A stretch of 35,518 nucleotides of DNA from Bacillota bacterium (GTDB lineage Bacteria > Bacillota > Clostridia > Peptostreptococcales > Acidaminobacteraceae): contig JAGXHV010000017.1 in NCBI GenBank assembly GCA_024636005.1, positions 1 to 35,518 on the forward strand, in the 5' to 3' direction. This document shows, piece after piece, positions 1-7,557 of the stretch (the stretch's first letter is position 1; each line of letters starts with the position of its first letter). The notes beneath the pieces were generated by a model. That model was not told the DNA's origin and searched no databases. It worked only from the letters and a program-made list of their open reading frames with translations. The translations under genes were made by a program, and so were the position numbers.

Positions 1-342
1 AGGATCATATTTGATGAATTATCCACTTTGGGTGGCAGCGTATTTTATATAACTGCGATTCTTCTGATGGCACAAAACAAGGAACTAAAGAAAATGCTGA
101 TGCCTCTTAAAAACCTCGGAAAAATGGCACTCACCAATTATTTGATGCAAACAATATTTTGGACGAGTGTGGTCAATGGTTACGGACTGGGTTACTTTGG
201 AAAAATTCCATATTATGCCTATTTTCCCATAGCTCTTGGATTTATTGTGATGCAAATATTGCTCAGCAATTTTTGGTTATCAAAATTCAATCAAGGACCA
301 GCGGAAAAACTCTGGCGTTTGGCTTACAGAGGCAAGTCATAG
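1..342 (+). CDS. DUF418 (YeiB-like) membrane protein, C-terminal part
   Basis: The reading frame is open from base 1, so only the last 113 residues are present. They hold at least two hydrophobic membrane segments. The conserved end typical of the DUF418 domain is visible: a KNLGKMALTNYLMQT segment followed by a late GPAEKLWR motif next to the stop. DUF418 proteins are multi-pass membrane proteins whose biochemical role is not settled. The stop codon overlaps the end of the convergent phosphoesterase gene by 6 bases. The family call is from recognised motifs; the missing N-terminus cannot be checked here. Confidence 0.8.
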   Translation, partial: RIIFDELSTLGGSVFYITAILLMAQNKELKKMLMPLKNLGKMALTNYLMQTIFWTSVVNGYGLGYFGKIPYYAYFPIALGFIVMQILLSNFWLSKFNQGPAEKLWRLAYRGKS

Positions 343-1230
343 ATACATGAAATCCGTCAGTGGCCCTGGTCCTCTGACAACTCGTCGCTTGATCTGCAAA
401 GTACCATCATCATCTGGAAGAATCCGCCATTCAATCAATGAAATCTCGCTGCCTACAATCTCAAGACCAGTGATATTTCTAGGATGAATACAACAACCGG
501 TGTTGAAATAGGGGAGTTCACCTTGTTTAGGATATTTGGGTCTGTGAGTGTGTCCAACAATCAACATCTTATTATTTTGTTCAATGAATTTTGAGTAATT
601 GACCTCTATTTTATGTCGTTTATGGGCATTCTTTGCTGGACTCGCAGGGTTCCTAAAGCCAACGATATGGAGATATCGCCAAAAGTAGCGGTTAAGAAAC
701 TTCATCACAGGCCAAATTTGATCATTGATAAAATCTCCTTGATGTCCGTGCACCACAAAAATTTCCCCTCCTGATCCCTCGTCTTCAAGTACAATGGCTT
801 CTGGCACTTCAATCCCTGGAAACAATTCACTGAAAAAGGACTCATATTCATCATAGAAAGAAAATAGATTTTTTTCTATATGGTGAGGTTTTTTGAATGC
901 CACATTGTGATTGCCATAGATCATATGGAACCTGTTGGTGTCATAAAATGCTCTGAGCAACATGAACACATCACTGTGGGCATACCGAATCACTTCAAAA
1001 TTTTTATGTTCCCATAATTCATCGCCATCACCGACCTCAATATAAGTGAATCCTTCTCTGAAGTAGTGTTGTAAAGCATGATAGTAGAGGTTCTGATTGT
1101 GTGCGAACTCGTCGGAGAGGCTGTTGTCACCTCTATGTACATCGCTGAAAAATATAATTTTTGATTTGGAGTTTATGGTCATCCGGCGCGCACGTTTGTA
1201 AGCGCCGGAGAGGCGTTCCATAGTAAACAT
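337..1230 (-). CDS. Calcineurin-like metallophosphoesterase
   Basis: This 297-residue protein has the metal-binding blocks of the calcineurin-like phosphoesterase superfamily in order: SDVHRGDN (D30, H32), GDGDELWE (D68 and D70), YGNHN (N107, H108), VVHGHQGD and VGHTHRPK. The GDGDELWE and HGHQGD blocks recall the UDP-2,3-diacylglucosamine pyrophosphatase-like branch, but the substrate cannot be named from sequence. No signal peptide or membrane segment is seen, so it should be cytoplasmic. The ATG at 1230 is preceded by GAGGTG at good spacing. It is the last gene of a leftward group with the ADP-ribosylglycohydrolase-like and PduO genes; the gap to its upstream neighbour is 31 bases. Confidence 0.88.
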   Translation of the reverse strand: MFTMERLSGAYKRARRMTINSKSKIIFFSDVHRGDNSLSDEFAHNQNLYYHALQHYFREGFTYIEVGDGDELWEHKNFEVIRYAHSDVFMLLRAFYDTNRFHMIYGNHNVAFKKPHHIEKNLFSFYDEYESFFSELFPGIEVPEAIVLEDEGSGGEIFVVHGHQGDFINDQIWPVMKFLNRYFWRYLHIVGFRNPASPAKNAHKRHKIEVNYSKFIEQNNKMLIVGHTHRPKYPKQGELPYFNTGCCIHPRNITGLEIVGSEISLIEWRILPDDDGTLQIKRRVVRGPGPLTDFMYL

Positions 1231-1261
1231 TTGATTTCACCTCATCTAATTAGGAATAGTG

Positions 1262-2146
1262 TCATATTTGTCTGTGCATGGAGAAATTTTCGATTACCGA
1301 TTTTTCATTCAGTTCCGTGATCAGATGTTGCGGCAATTGTCTGATTCCAAGGGAAGCCCCCAAAACCATTCCTATAAGCATGCCACGACCCGCTGAGTCT
1401 CCACCAGAAAGAATGTTCTCCTGCATGGCCTTCATAAAATCGGTTTGGTTTTTTAAGATCAGGTAAAGTGTTGACGGAAATGCGAATTGACTGGAGCAGC
1501 TTTGTCCAATATCTTTGATGGTACTCACGGCATCTTCCTTCAATCTGAATTTAATGGCATCGTAGTATGGTTTGATGGACGGATGATCTGTGATGTGTTG
1601 CTCGAGTGAAGTCACAAGTGGTTTGCCGATGATTAGGTCGAGAATCCATTCTTGAAAAAACAATCCAAATTCAATCAGTTGCTGATGATTGTGGGTCAAT
1701 TCGGTCTGCTCTTTTATGAATCTAGGCAAATCCTTATCATCAAAGTGGTAGAAAAGTAGTGGGGCGATTCGAGCTATGCCACCGAGTTCATCGGAAGATG
1801 AACCCAGATTGTTGACGGGATCAAGCAATTGCAAGGATTCTTTTGTGGCATGGTCCGAATAGCCTTCGTATTTGTTCATATAGGTCAACCAATGTGTCTT
1901 GAAAACATTGATGTCAAAGCCTTTGTTAGAAGCGATGCTTTTTAAAAGAAGGAGGCTCTGATCACCATAGTGGGTAAAATCTCCTTTGTGTTTGCCACTG
2001 TGAAATAGATTTTTTGAAGGGTCTGTATAATGTTCAACCTCAGTGGCTTCGATTTTCAATTTCTCAGTGTCGTATATCCAGTGGGTGCCAAGGGCGAACG
2101 CATCACCAATAAAGGCGCCATACAACATACCTTTCAAGCGTTCCAT
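1262..2146 (-). CDS. ADP-ribosylglycohydrolase-family protein with variant metal site
   Basis: This 294-residue protein begins MERLKGMLYGAFIGDAFALG, the N-terminal signature of the DraG/ARH ADP-ribosylglycohydrolase family, which removes ADP-ribose from protein or small-molecule acceptors using two Mg ions. The usual TDDT block is replaced by YGDQS (residues 60-64), and the usual C-terminal GGDTDT is replaced by GGDSAGRG (from residue 248). Several canonical metal-binding aspartates are therefore absent. It may be a divergent hydrolase with another substrate, or a non-catalytic member. The start at 2146 has a strong AGAGGAGGG ribosome binding site. The gene sits between pduO and the phosphoesterase on the same strand. 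Confidence 0.82.
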   Translation of the reverse strand: MERLKGMLYGAFIGDAFALGTHWIYDTEKLKIEATEVEHYTDPSKNLFHSGKHKGDFTHYGDQSLLLLKSIASNKGFDINVFKTHWLTYMNKYEGYSDHATKESLQLLDPVNNLGSSSDELGGIARIAPLLFYHFDDKDLPRFIKEQTELTHNHQQLIEFGLFFQEWILDLIIGKPLVTSLEQHITDHPSIKPYYDAIKFRLKEDAVSTIKDIGQSCSSQFAFPSTLYLILKNQTDFMKAMQENILSGGDSAGRGMLIGMVLGASLGIRQLPQHLITELNEKSVIENFSMHRQI

Positions 2147-2166
2147 AAAATCCCTCCTCTTGAGTG

Positions 2167-2706
2167 TTACTTGATAAATTCAACTTTGTTTAGTTCTGTC
2201 TCGGAATATCTTGCCATTGTATAAAGCGCATCTGACAATCTATTGACATACTTGACGAGATCACTTCTGATGGGTGCTTCCTCAGCGAGTTTGAGAATGC
2301 GTCTTTCGGCACGTCTACATACTGTTCTTGACACATGAAGCGCAGCACTGAAATGATTGCTTCCAGGTATGATGAACTGGAAAACTTCATCGCGGTTCAT
2401 CAGATCAAGATAATGGTCGATGATGTTCTCAAGCCATACTGTATTTTCTTCGCCAACATTCTCTGGAAAACTTTCACCATCTTGAGTTGCGAGTTCACCG
2501 GCCACATTGAATAGTGACCTTTGGATTTTAAAAAGAATATTTTTGATTTCCTCATCGGTGCAATAATTTCTTGCTAGACCTATGGATGAATTCAGTTCAT
2601 CGATTGTACCGTAGCTTTCCACTCTAACCGAATCTTTTGGGACTCTTGTCCCGTCGTATAAACTGGTTGTTCCCTTGTCTCCTGTTTTTGTATATATTTT
2701 CATCAT
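2167..2706 (-). CDS. pduO: PduO-type ATP:cob(I)alamin adenosyltransferase
   Basis: The 179-residue enzyme transfers the adenosyl group of ATP to cob(I)alamin, making adenosylcobalamin. Family marks are the N-terminal YTKTGDKGTTSLYDG nucleotide-binding loop, the SYGTIDELNSSIG block and the C-terminal HVSRTVCRRAERR helix. I placed the start at 2706 (MMKIYTKTG) because GGAGG lies 8 bases before it; a longer frame from 2721 would start within that site. It leads the leftward group ending in the metallophosphoesterase. The window also has cobT with a cobalamin riboswitch near 27.7 kb, so the organism handles cobalamin, although these genes are far apart. No riboswitch was seen upstream of this gene. 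Confidence 0.9.
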   Translation of the reverse strand: MMKIYTKTGDKGTTSLYDGTRVPKDSVRVESYGTIDELNSSIGLARNYCTDEEIKNILFKIQRSLFNVAGELATQDGESFPENVGEENTVWLENIIDHYLDLMNRDEVFQFIIPGSNHFSAALHVSRTVCRRAERRILKLAEEAPIRSDLVKYVNRLSDALYTMARYSETELNKVEFIK

Positions 2707-2807
2707 AATAATTGCCTCCATTATTATTTGTTATGATTTATTGTTACCCGAAATTCTATAAAAACACTCTGAATTCAAAAAAGAAATTATGAAAGTTTTT
2801 TCATAAA

Positions 2808-2816
2808 TGTTATAAT
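2808..2816 (+). promoter_or_regulatory. Extended -10 promoter for the rubredoxin gene
   Basis: TGTTATAAT forms a TG-N-TATAAT extended -10 element 45 bases before the rubredoxin start. No good -35 hexamer is present at the expected distance, which is tolerable for an extended -10 promoter. Confidence 0.5.
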
Positions 2817-2860
2817 GGCAATATAGCATTTAGTAATCTGATATGATGGGGGAGAATGGC

Positions 2861-3043
2861 GTGGAGTATTACAAGTGTACAGTATGTGGTTATGTGTATA
2901 AACCGGAACGCGGTGATTGGATGCATGACATACCGAAAAACACCTCGTTCGATGATTTGCCTGACGACTGGAAGTGTCCGACATGCAATCAACCCAAAAT
3001 GGCGTTTGAACCACTAATTCAGAACCAAGGGAGGTCAATATGA
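2861..3043 (+). CDS. Rubredoxin
   Basis: This 60-residue protein is a one-iron electron carrier. It has the two Cys pairs that bind Fe, C6-x-x-C9 in CTVCGYVY and C39-x-x-C42 in CPTC, and the conserved DLPDDWKCP stretch. Rubredoxins in anaerobes commonly feed electrons to peroxide and superoxide reductases. I chose the GTG at 2861 because GGGGGAG lies six bases upstream of it; an ATG at 2843 in the same frame would put that site inside the gene. The insertion between the two Cys pairs has normal length. The stop overlaps the start of the next gene (ATGA at 3040-3043), so the two are translationally coupled. Confidence 0.9.
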   Translation: MEYYKCTVCGYVYKPERGDWMHDIPKNTSFDDLPDDWKCPTCNQPKMAFEPLIQNQGRSI

Positions 3044-3906
3044 TTCATAAAAGTGAAACCATTACAGACTATTTGGAAGCAAATTTTGATTTGAACCGCA
3101 TTAAGACGTTACCTATAACTGATAAGTTTAGACTGATCAATTATATCAAATTGGTGAGTTCAGCAAGTGTAATCGCAAAAAACTACGATCTTGAAGCTAT
3201 TCAAAATAGTGAATACTACAATATGGATTGCACGTTTCAACTTTTTATATCATTGTTGACTTCTGGTGTACCTGCAGATGTGCTTTCAGATATCATTGAG
3301 TCTTACTGTAGAAACTTTGAAAACAGTGACATATATTATGCCAAATTACTTATGCTTGGTGCTGGTACCCTCATGATTCAACATGGAGTTGATCGGGATT
3401 CGATCATCAGTTATTTGATCATTTTGCTTGGAGATGATTTTTTAAGAAATAACTTCACACGAATTTATGCTGAAAAAGACATTTTGAATATTAACGATGA
3501 AAACATGATCGATATCAAATATAAGACGTATGATTATACTTACAGGGATATGAAGTATGATATGCTCGCCATATTAAAAGCTAGACACGAATTCGGTTAC
3601 GATAAAGCGAAATCAATCATTTTTGATCATTATGGCAACAAGAATCTGAAGTTCTACTTCACTCTACTTGATTTGAAAGACAAGTTTGTCTCTGATTATA
3701 TCTACAACAAACTGATGATGGATTCGCCGAAGATGGATCGTTTTCTCATGACTGCATCCAGAGCTATCCTTATGGAAATGAGCGTTCTCGAGACGCATTA
3801 TTTACTCAATGCAATCATTGGAAAATATACAGAGTTCGATCAGCCTTATGAAGAAGTCATGAAAGATGTTTTTGCCAGAGAGCTTGAAATTCTCAAATTG
3901 CTTTAA
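3040..3906 (+). CDS. Protein of unknown function coupled to rubredoxin
   Basis: I do not recognise this 288-residue protein. It is rich in Ile, Leu, Tyr, Asp and Lys, looks largely alpha-helical, and has no signal peptide, no clear membrane segment and no Cys-based metal motif (only two scattered cysteines). Sections resemble helical-repeat proteins: amphipathic helices separated by short polar turns, e.g. residues 70-140 and 170-230. The start codon overlaps the rubredoxin stop by 4 bases and has GGGAGG eight bases before it, so both are made from one message. A hairpin lies just after the stop. A link to redox metabolism is suggested only by the coupling. Confidence 0.7.
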   Translation: MIHKSETITDYLEANFDLNRIKTLPITDKFRLINYIKLVSSASVIAKNYDLEAIQNSEYYNMDCTFQLFISLLTSGVPADVLSDIIESYCRNFENSDIYYAKLLMLGAGTLMIQHGVDRDSIISYLIILLGDDFLRNNFTRIYAEKDILNINDENMIDIKYKTYDYTYRDMKYDMLAILKARHEFGYDKAKSIIFDHYGNKNLKFYFTLLDLKDKFVSDYIYNKLMMDSPKMDRFLMTASRAILMEMSVLETHYLLNAIIGKYTEFDQPYEEVMKDVFARELEILKLL

Positions 3907-4112
3907 AAAAAAGAGTGGTTCATCAGCAAAGCTGATGGATAATAAAGTGCATATAATTTTCTCAGTTCCATCTCGAGATATCAACTGAGACGCTAATAAG
4001 TTTCCTTATTTACTGTATAGAACATAGACACATGAGGCTAGTATAGTTTCGCTTCGCGAGAACCATACCTACGCCCAATATTTCCGTTTCGCGGAAATAT
4101 TGTACCTACGCG
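3907..4112. repeat. Hairpin-dense non-coding spacer
   Basis: About 200 bases without a gene carry several inverted repeats. CATCAGC-AAA-GCTGATG is at 3921-3937. CTCAGTT (3961-3967) pairs with AACTGAG (3983-3989), with the palindrome ATCTCGAGAT inside the loop. AATATTTCCG-TTTCG-CGGAAATATT is at 4077-4101. Two direct repeats are interleaved: GTTTCGC at 4046 and 4086, and TACCTACGC at 4066 and 4103. The core of the first hairpin (ATCAGC-AAA-GCTGAT) recurs with the opposite loop in the terminator that follows, which suggests related units. Confidence 0.6.
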
Positions 4113-4159
4113 AAAAATAAGAGGGGGGATCAGCTTTGCTGATCCCCCCTCTTATTTTT
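4113..4159. terminator. Bidirectional intrinsic terminator, unknown gene / bioY
   Basis: A perfect 22-base-pair inverted repeat (4113-4134 with 4138-4159) has a 3-base loop, a GAGGGGGGATCAGC core, and A- and T-runs on its two outer edges. It lies between convergent genes and overlaps the bioY stop codon, so it can end transcription from both sides. Confidence 0.9.
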
Positions 4160-4700
4160 ATATTAGATTCAGTTGTTTGATTCGACTGTTGACCGGGATT
4201 GCGACCATCGTGACGACAATCGCCTTGACGATGTCGAGAGGTATATAAGGTAGGGTTCCAATTAAAAGCGCTTTCTCTATGCCCAGTCCTGTAACCAGTG
4301 CGAGTTGGATTGTCCCTGGAATATATATGCTAAAAATGCCAAGTGTCATAGCTATGGTATATTTTGTGAAGGTCTTACCATTATACACATGTGTGAACCA
4401 ACCGACTACAAATGCCGCTAGTATGAATCCAATGATATAACCTCCGGTAGGTCCTACAATAATTCCGAATCCTCCGTTGCCTCCAGCAAAAACAGGAAGT
4501 CCCATTGCTCCGAGAAATACATAAACAAGTTGAGACAGAACTCCAAGTTTCGGACCTAAAAGAGCACCTGCCATAAGAACGCCTATAACCTGAAACGTAA
4601 TCGGTACGGGTGAAAATGGTAGTGGGATAGGTGGCAACCATGAGAGTACAACAGTGATGGCCGCAAACATGGCGACAAGTGTCAATTCTTTAGTTTTCAT
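4158..4700 (-). CDS. bioY: Biotin transporter BioY (ECF S component)
   Basis: This 180-residue integral membrane protein is the biotin-binding S component of an energy-coupling-factor transporter. It has about six hydrophobic segments and the BioY marks PIPFSPVPITFQ-like (residues 24-37), LLGPKLGVLSQLVYVFLGAMGLPVF, and GPTGGYIIGF. The start at 4700 (MKTKELTLVAM) follows AAAGGAG at 11 bases; a longer frame to 4787 runs through the promoter and operator and is rejected. No ECF ATPase or T component is nearby, so it probably uses a shared energy module encoded elsewhere. A BirA-type operator overlaps its promoter, consistent with repression by biotin. It is transcribed alone. Confidence 0.93.
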   Translation of the reverse strand: MKTKELTLVAMFAAITVVLSWLPPIPLPFSPVPITFQVIGVLMAGALLGPKLGVLSQLVYVFLGAMGLPVFAGGNGGFGIIVGPTGGYIIGFILAAFVVGWFTHVYNGKTFTKYTIAMTLGIFSIYIPGTIQLALVTGLGIEKALLIGTLPYIPLDIVKAIVVTMVAIPVNSRIKQLNLI

Positions 4701-4733
4701 AGGTTTATAGGCTCCTTTGGATTTTCTATTTGT

Positions 4734-4762
4734 ATTATAATGGGAACAGCACCTATTGTCAA
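4734..4762 (-). promoter_or_regulatory. Sigma-A promoter of bioY
   Basis: Read on the minus strand this is TTGACA (4762-4757), a 17-base spacer and TATAAT (4739-4734): a full consensus promoter 34 bases before the bioY start. Confidence 0.9.
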
Positions 4763-4787
4763 CCTCGAAACGAACATTGGTTAACAA
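4756..4787. promoter_or_regulatory. BirA-type biotin operator
   Basis: The arms TTGTCAACC (4756-4764) and GGTTAACAA (4779-4787) are inverted repeats separated by 14 bases. This matches the known Gram-positive BirA operator form TTGTNAACC-N14/16-GGTTNACAA. One arm contains the bioY -35 hexamer, so bound BirA-biotinyl-AMP would block RNA polymerase. The site also lies about 85 bases before ndk on the other strand. Confidence 0.85.
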
Positions 4788-4869
4788 TGGCGATAAATTA
4801 TTATACTGTGATTAAATTAATCAAAATTAGGATATATATATCATGATAAATAATCCGAGGGGGTGCAGT

Positions 4870-5295
4870 ATGGATAGGCTATATCAACAAACTCTGGTCA
4901 TCATCAAACCTGATGCAGTCAAGAGAGGTCTCGTTGGTGAAATCATAGGCAGATATGAACAAAAAGGACTTACTATCGGAAACATGAAATGTTTAAAGCC
5001 GTCACTGGAGATATTGAGTGAGCATTATTCCGAACATGTCAATCAACCATTCTTCAAGAAGTTGATTGAATTTATGAGTTCTGGTGAAGTGGTAGTTATG
5101 GTACTGGAAGGTGTAGATGCAGTGGATGTTGTGAGATCAATCAATGGTGCTACACATTACAAGAATGCTTTACCGGGAACTATAAGGGGTACATTTGCCC
5201 TTGATATCACCGAAAATTTGGTTCATGGATCGGACAGCAGTATAAATGCAAAACGTGAAATTGAAATTTGGTTTCGAAGTGAGGCAATCCTATGA
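4870..5295 (+). CDS. ndk: Nucleoside diphosphate kinase
   Basis: This 141-residue cytoplasmic enzyme moves the gamma-phosphate from ATP to nucleoside diphosphates through a phospho-histidine. Seen: N-terminal TLVIIKPDAVKRG, the PGTIRG loop (102-107) and the active-site block NLVHGSDS with H119. Length is normal for the family. The start at 4870 follows GAGGGGG by seven bases; an in-frame ATG at 4843 would place this site inside the gene. Its last bases overlap the trkH start (ATGA at 5292-5295), so a nucleotide-metabolism gene is coupled to a potassium transporter. The stretch ATHYKNALPG is slightly different from the common family form but leaves the catalytic residues intact. Confidence 0.96.
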   Translation: MDRLYQQTLVIIKPDAVKRGLVGEIIGRYEQKGLTIGNMKCLKPSLEILSEHYSEHVNQPFFKKLIEFMSSGEVVVMVLEGVDAVDVVRSINGATHYKNALPGTIRGTFALDITENLVHGSDSSINAKREIEIWFRSEAIL

Positions 5296-6770
5296 GCACA
5301 AAATTATTGCAATGGTTCAAAAACAATGGGACGATTTTATTGATTTTGTCTACATTTCAGATGTTTCCCATTATTTATTCCATTGTAACCGGAGAAACGA
5401 TGAGAATCATAAACGGTCATTTGTGGAGTTTTTTGATTACTATACTCATTGGATCTATATTTTTTTTTATTGGCAGAAAAACACAAATGAATGCCAGAAG
5501 ACCGATTGGAATGGTGACAGCTGCAAGTGCATTGGTGCTGCTTGTGATTTGTGGTGCGATGACATATGTCCTCACGATAGAGACGAGTATCATCGATGCT
5601 TTATTTGAGTCTGCGAGCGGTTTTACAACTACGGGGATATCCGTATTCACACAAGTTTCTGAAATGCCTAGATCACTGCTTCTATGGCGTTCCATGACCC
5701 AGTGGATTGGGGGACTGTTTGCACTTGTTTTCTTCATCATGGTCATTTTTAGAAATGAGGACCAGTTGTGGCGAGGTTATTCGACAGTGCTGAACCATTT
5801 GAAATTGCCAAGACACATCTCTAATATTTACAAGGGAATAGTCATTTTTGTCGGTTTATTCTCGCTATTCACAATAGTGCAGACTATTATATTGATTCTA
5901 TCAGGAGTGCCTTTTTTTGATGCGGTCACCCACAGTATGAACACCATCTCCACCGGAGGATTCACCAACTTCGATGAAGGTGGGCTTGGTGTTTTAAGAG
6001 GAGAGAATCTTATAATAGATTATACAACTGTCGTTTTTATGTTCCTTGGTGGCATGAGTTACTTTTTCCATGCCAGATATATATTAGGTGACGTCAGGGG
6101 AGCACTTAAAAGCACGACATTTTATAACTATATCAAGCTGATCATAATCTTGTTTGTTGCATATATGGCAATGACATATTTGAGCGGTGAATTGACAAGA
6201 GACAGCTTTTTTAACACGCTCTTTATATCGGTATCAGCAGTTTCAACGACCGGATATGGACTTAAGGCATTAGATTTGAGCATATTTACTAATGGCATGT
6301 TGGTTGTACTGATTCCCATTATGCTTATCGGTGGTTCCCTGGGTTCTCCTGCAGGCGGTATAAAAGTGAATCGAATCACGTTGGTGTTCAGGACACTAAG
6401 AAGTGAGTTCAATAAACTTATTGCTCCGAAGCAGGCTGTGATTCCAGTCCAATATGACATGAAAATTGTAGACAAGGATCTGCTGGTACGGATTTCAGTT
6501 TTGATCACAGCATGGCTGGGAACCTTGTTTGTTGGGACGCTGATTCTCTCGCTTACTACAAACCTCGAGTTATCCGATTTATTCGTTTTAGCGACGAGTT
6601 CTATAGGCAATTCAGGTGTTATGCCTATCACATCAGAGGCGTTATCGGAAATAGGTTTGACTGGTAAGTTGACTATGAGTGCGATGATGATAGCTGGAAG
6701 AGTTGAAATCATACCGATTTTATTATTGTTTAAATTTAAGATATTTAGCAAGCGGGGAGGGTCCAAATGA
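5292..6770 (+). CDS. trkH: TrkH-family potassium transporter, membrane subunit
   Basis: This 492-residue membrane protein is the ion-conducting subunit of a Trk/Ktr-type K+ uptake system. The four pore-loop repeats of the superfamily are visible in order: SGFTTTGIS, NTISTGGFTNF, SAVSTTGYG and SSIGNSGVM, each with the conserved filter glycine. The GGSLGSPAGGIKVNR segment after the third repeat is typical of TrkH. Around ten hydrophobic helices fit the fold. It overlaps ndk upstream and trkA downstream by 4 bases each (ATGA), so the three are co-transcribed and translationally coupled. Gating is expected to depend on the TrkA partner. Confidence 0.95.
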   Translation: MSTKLLQWFKNNGTILLILSTFQMFPIIYSIVTGETMRIINGHLWSFLITILIGSIFFFIGRKTQMNARRPIGMVTAASALVLLVICGAMTYVLTIETSIIDALFESASGFTTTGISVFTQVSEMPRSLLLWRSMTQWIGGLFALVFFIMVIFRNEDQLWRGYSTVLNHLKLPRHISNIYKGIVIFVGLFSLFTIVQTIILILSGVPFFDAVTHSMNTISTGGFTNFDEGGLGVLRGENLIIDYTTVVFMFLGGMSYFFHARYILGDVRGALKSTTFYNYIKLIIILFVAYMAMTYLSGELTRDSFFNTLFISVSAVSTTGYGLKALDLSIFTNGMLVVLIPIMLIGGSLGSPAGGIKVNRITLVFRTLRSEFNKLIAPKQAVIPVQYDMKIVDKDLLVRISVLITAWLGTLFVGTLILSLTTNLELSDLFVLATSSIGNSGVMPITSEALSEIGLTGKLTMSAMMIAGRVEIIPILLLFKFKIFSKRGGSK

Positions 6771-7441
6771 AAATTATTATTGCGGGCGGAGGAATCATCG
6801 GTAATAACATGGTGGCACTTTTGACACAGAATTATGACGTGACTGTAATCGACAAGGATTTGAAGAATTGTGAGGAAATCTACACTCAATATTCAGCTAC
6901 CGCGATTCATGGCGATCCTAAAGAAATGAGGAATCTGAAAGAAGCAGGCATTGAAAATGCGGATTATTGCATAGCGGTTGCAGATGACGATTCCGACAAT
7001 CTTACAATTGCCCTTTTAGCTAAAGGCTATAATGTGCCTTATATTTTTGTAAAAATGAATGATCCTGAATATGAGACCGCATTCAAACTTGCCGGTGCCA
7101 ATAATATCGCTTCCAATGTCTCAATGTTGGTCAATAAATTCGTACTTGATATTGAAAGACCAGAAATCAGACGGGTGGCATCTTTTGGTGATGGCAAAGC
7201 TGAAATTTCAATTGTGGAACTTCCAGTAGACAGTATGCATATTGGAAAGAATATTGCAACCATAGGGAAGGACATCCGTTTTCCTGAAGACTGTATCATT
7301 GCGGGCATATACGACACAAAACTTGAGGAATTGATCATCCCAAGAGGTCACAGAACTGTGGAATCAGGTAATCAACTTTTCCTTGTGGGATCAAGCGAAT
7401 CGGTGGAGCGTGCGTATCATTATTTTTCTCAAAAAAAATAA
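6767..7441 (+). CDS. trkA: TrkA-family potassium uptake regulator (RCK domains)
   Basis: This 224-residue cytoplasmic protein controls the TrkH channel by binding nucleotides. The N-terminal RCK_N domain begins KIIIAGGGIIGNN, a Rossmann glycine motif, with the acidic end of strand 2 in VIDKD. A second, C-terminal RCK_C (TrkA_C) domain covers roughly residues 135-224. The length is that of the single-unit TrkA/KtrA type rather than the duplicated E. coli TrkA. The GGAGGG site lies 6 bases before its ATG inside the end of trkH, and the overlap is 4 bases. No terminator follows before the aminotransferase gene. Confidence 0.95.
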   Translation: MKIIIAGGGIIGNNMVALLTQNYDVTVIDKDLKNCEEIYTQYSATAIHGDPKEMRNLKEAGIENADYCIAVADDDSDNLTIALLAKGYNVPYIFVKMNDPEYETAFKLAGANNIASNVSMLVNKFVLDIERPEIRRVASFGDGKAEISIVELPVDSMHIGKNIATIGKDIRFPEDCIIAGIYDTKLEELIIPRGHRTVESGNQLFLVGSSESVERAYHYFSQKK

Positions 7442-7557
7442 ATGAATAATGAATATTGTATACTTTTGTTTGGAGGTTGAACCGTCAGGATAAACGTGGT
7501 ACGTTATTTGTGGAGACGTCTGAGTCAATGACGTCAATACGACTAGGGGGCAAATTT

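Noticed and set aside
2722-2807. Cobalamin riboswitch upstream of the pduO gene
   Set aside because: The short upstream region lacks the B12 box and the other conserved aptamer blocks seen before cobT.
2787-3038. Open frames on the minus strand opposite the rubredoxin gene
   Set aside because: They are shadows of a clear rubredoxin with intact Cys pairs and a proper ribosome binding site on the plus strand.
3921-3937. CATCAGC-AAA-GCTGATG as the terminator of the unknown gene
   Set aside because: No T-run follows it; the strong T-tailed stem at 4113-4159 is the better terminator.
6128-6889. 253-codon frame on the minus strand inside trkH
   Set aside because: It lies opposite a well-marked TrkH with all four pore loops, has no good ribosome binding site and no family likeness.
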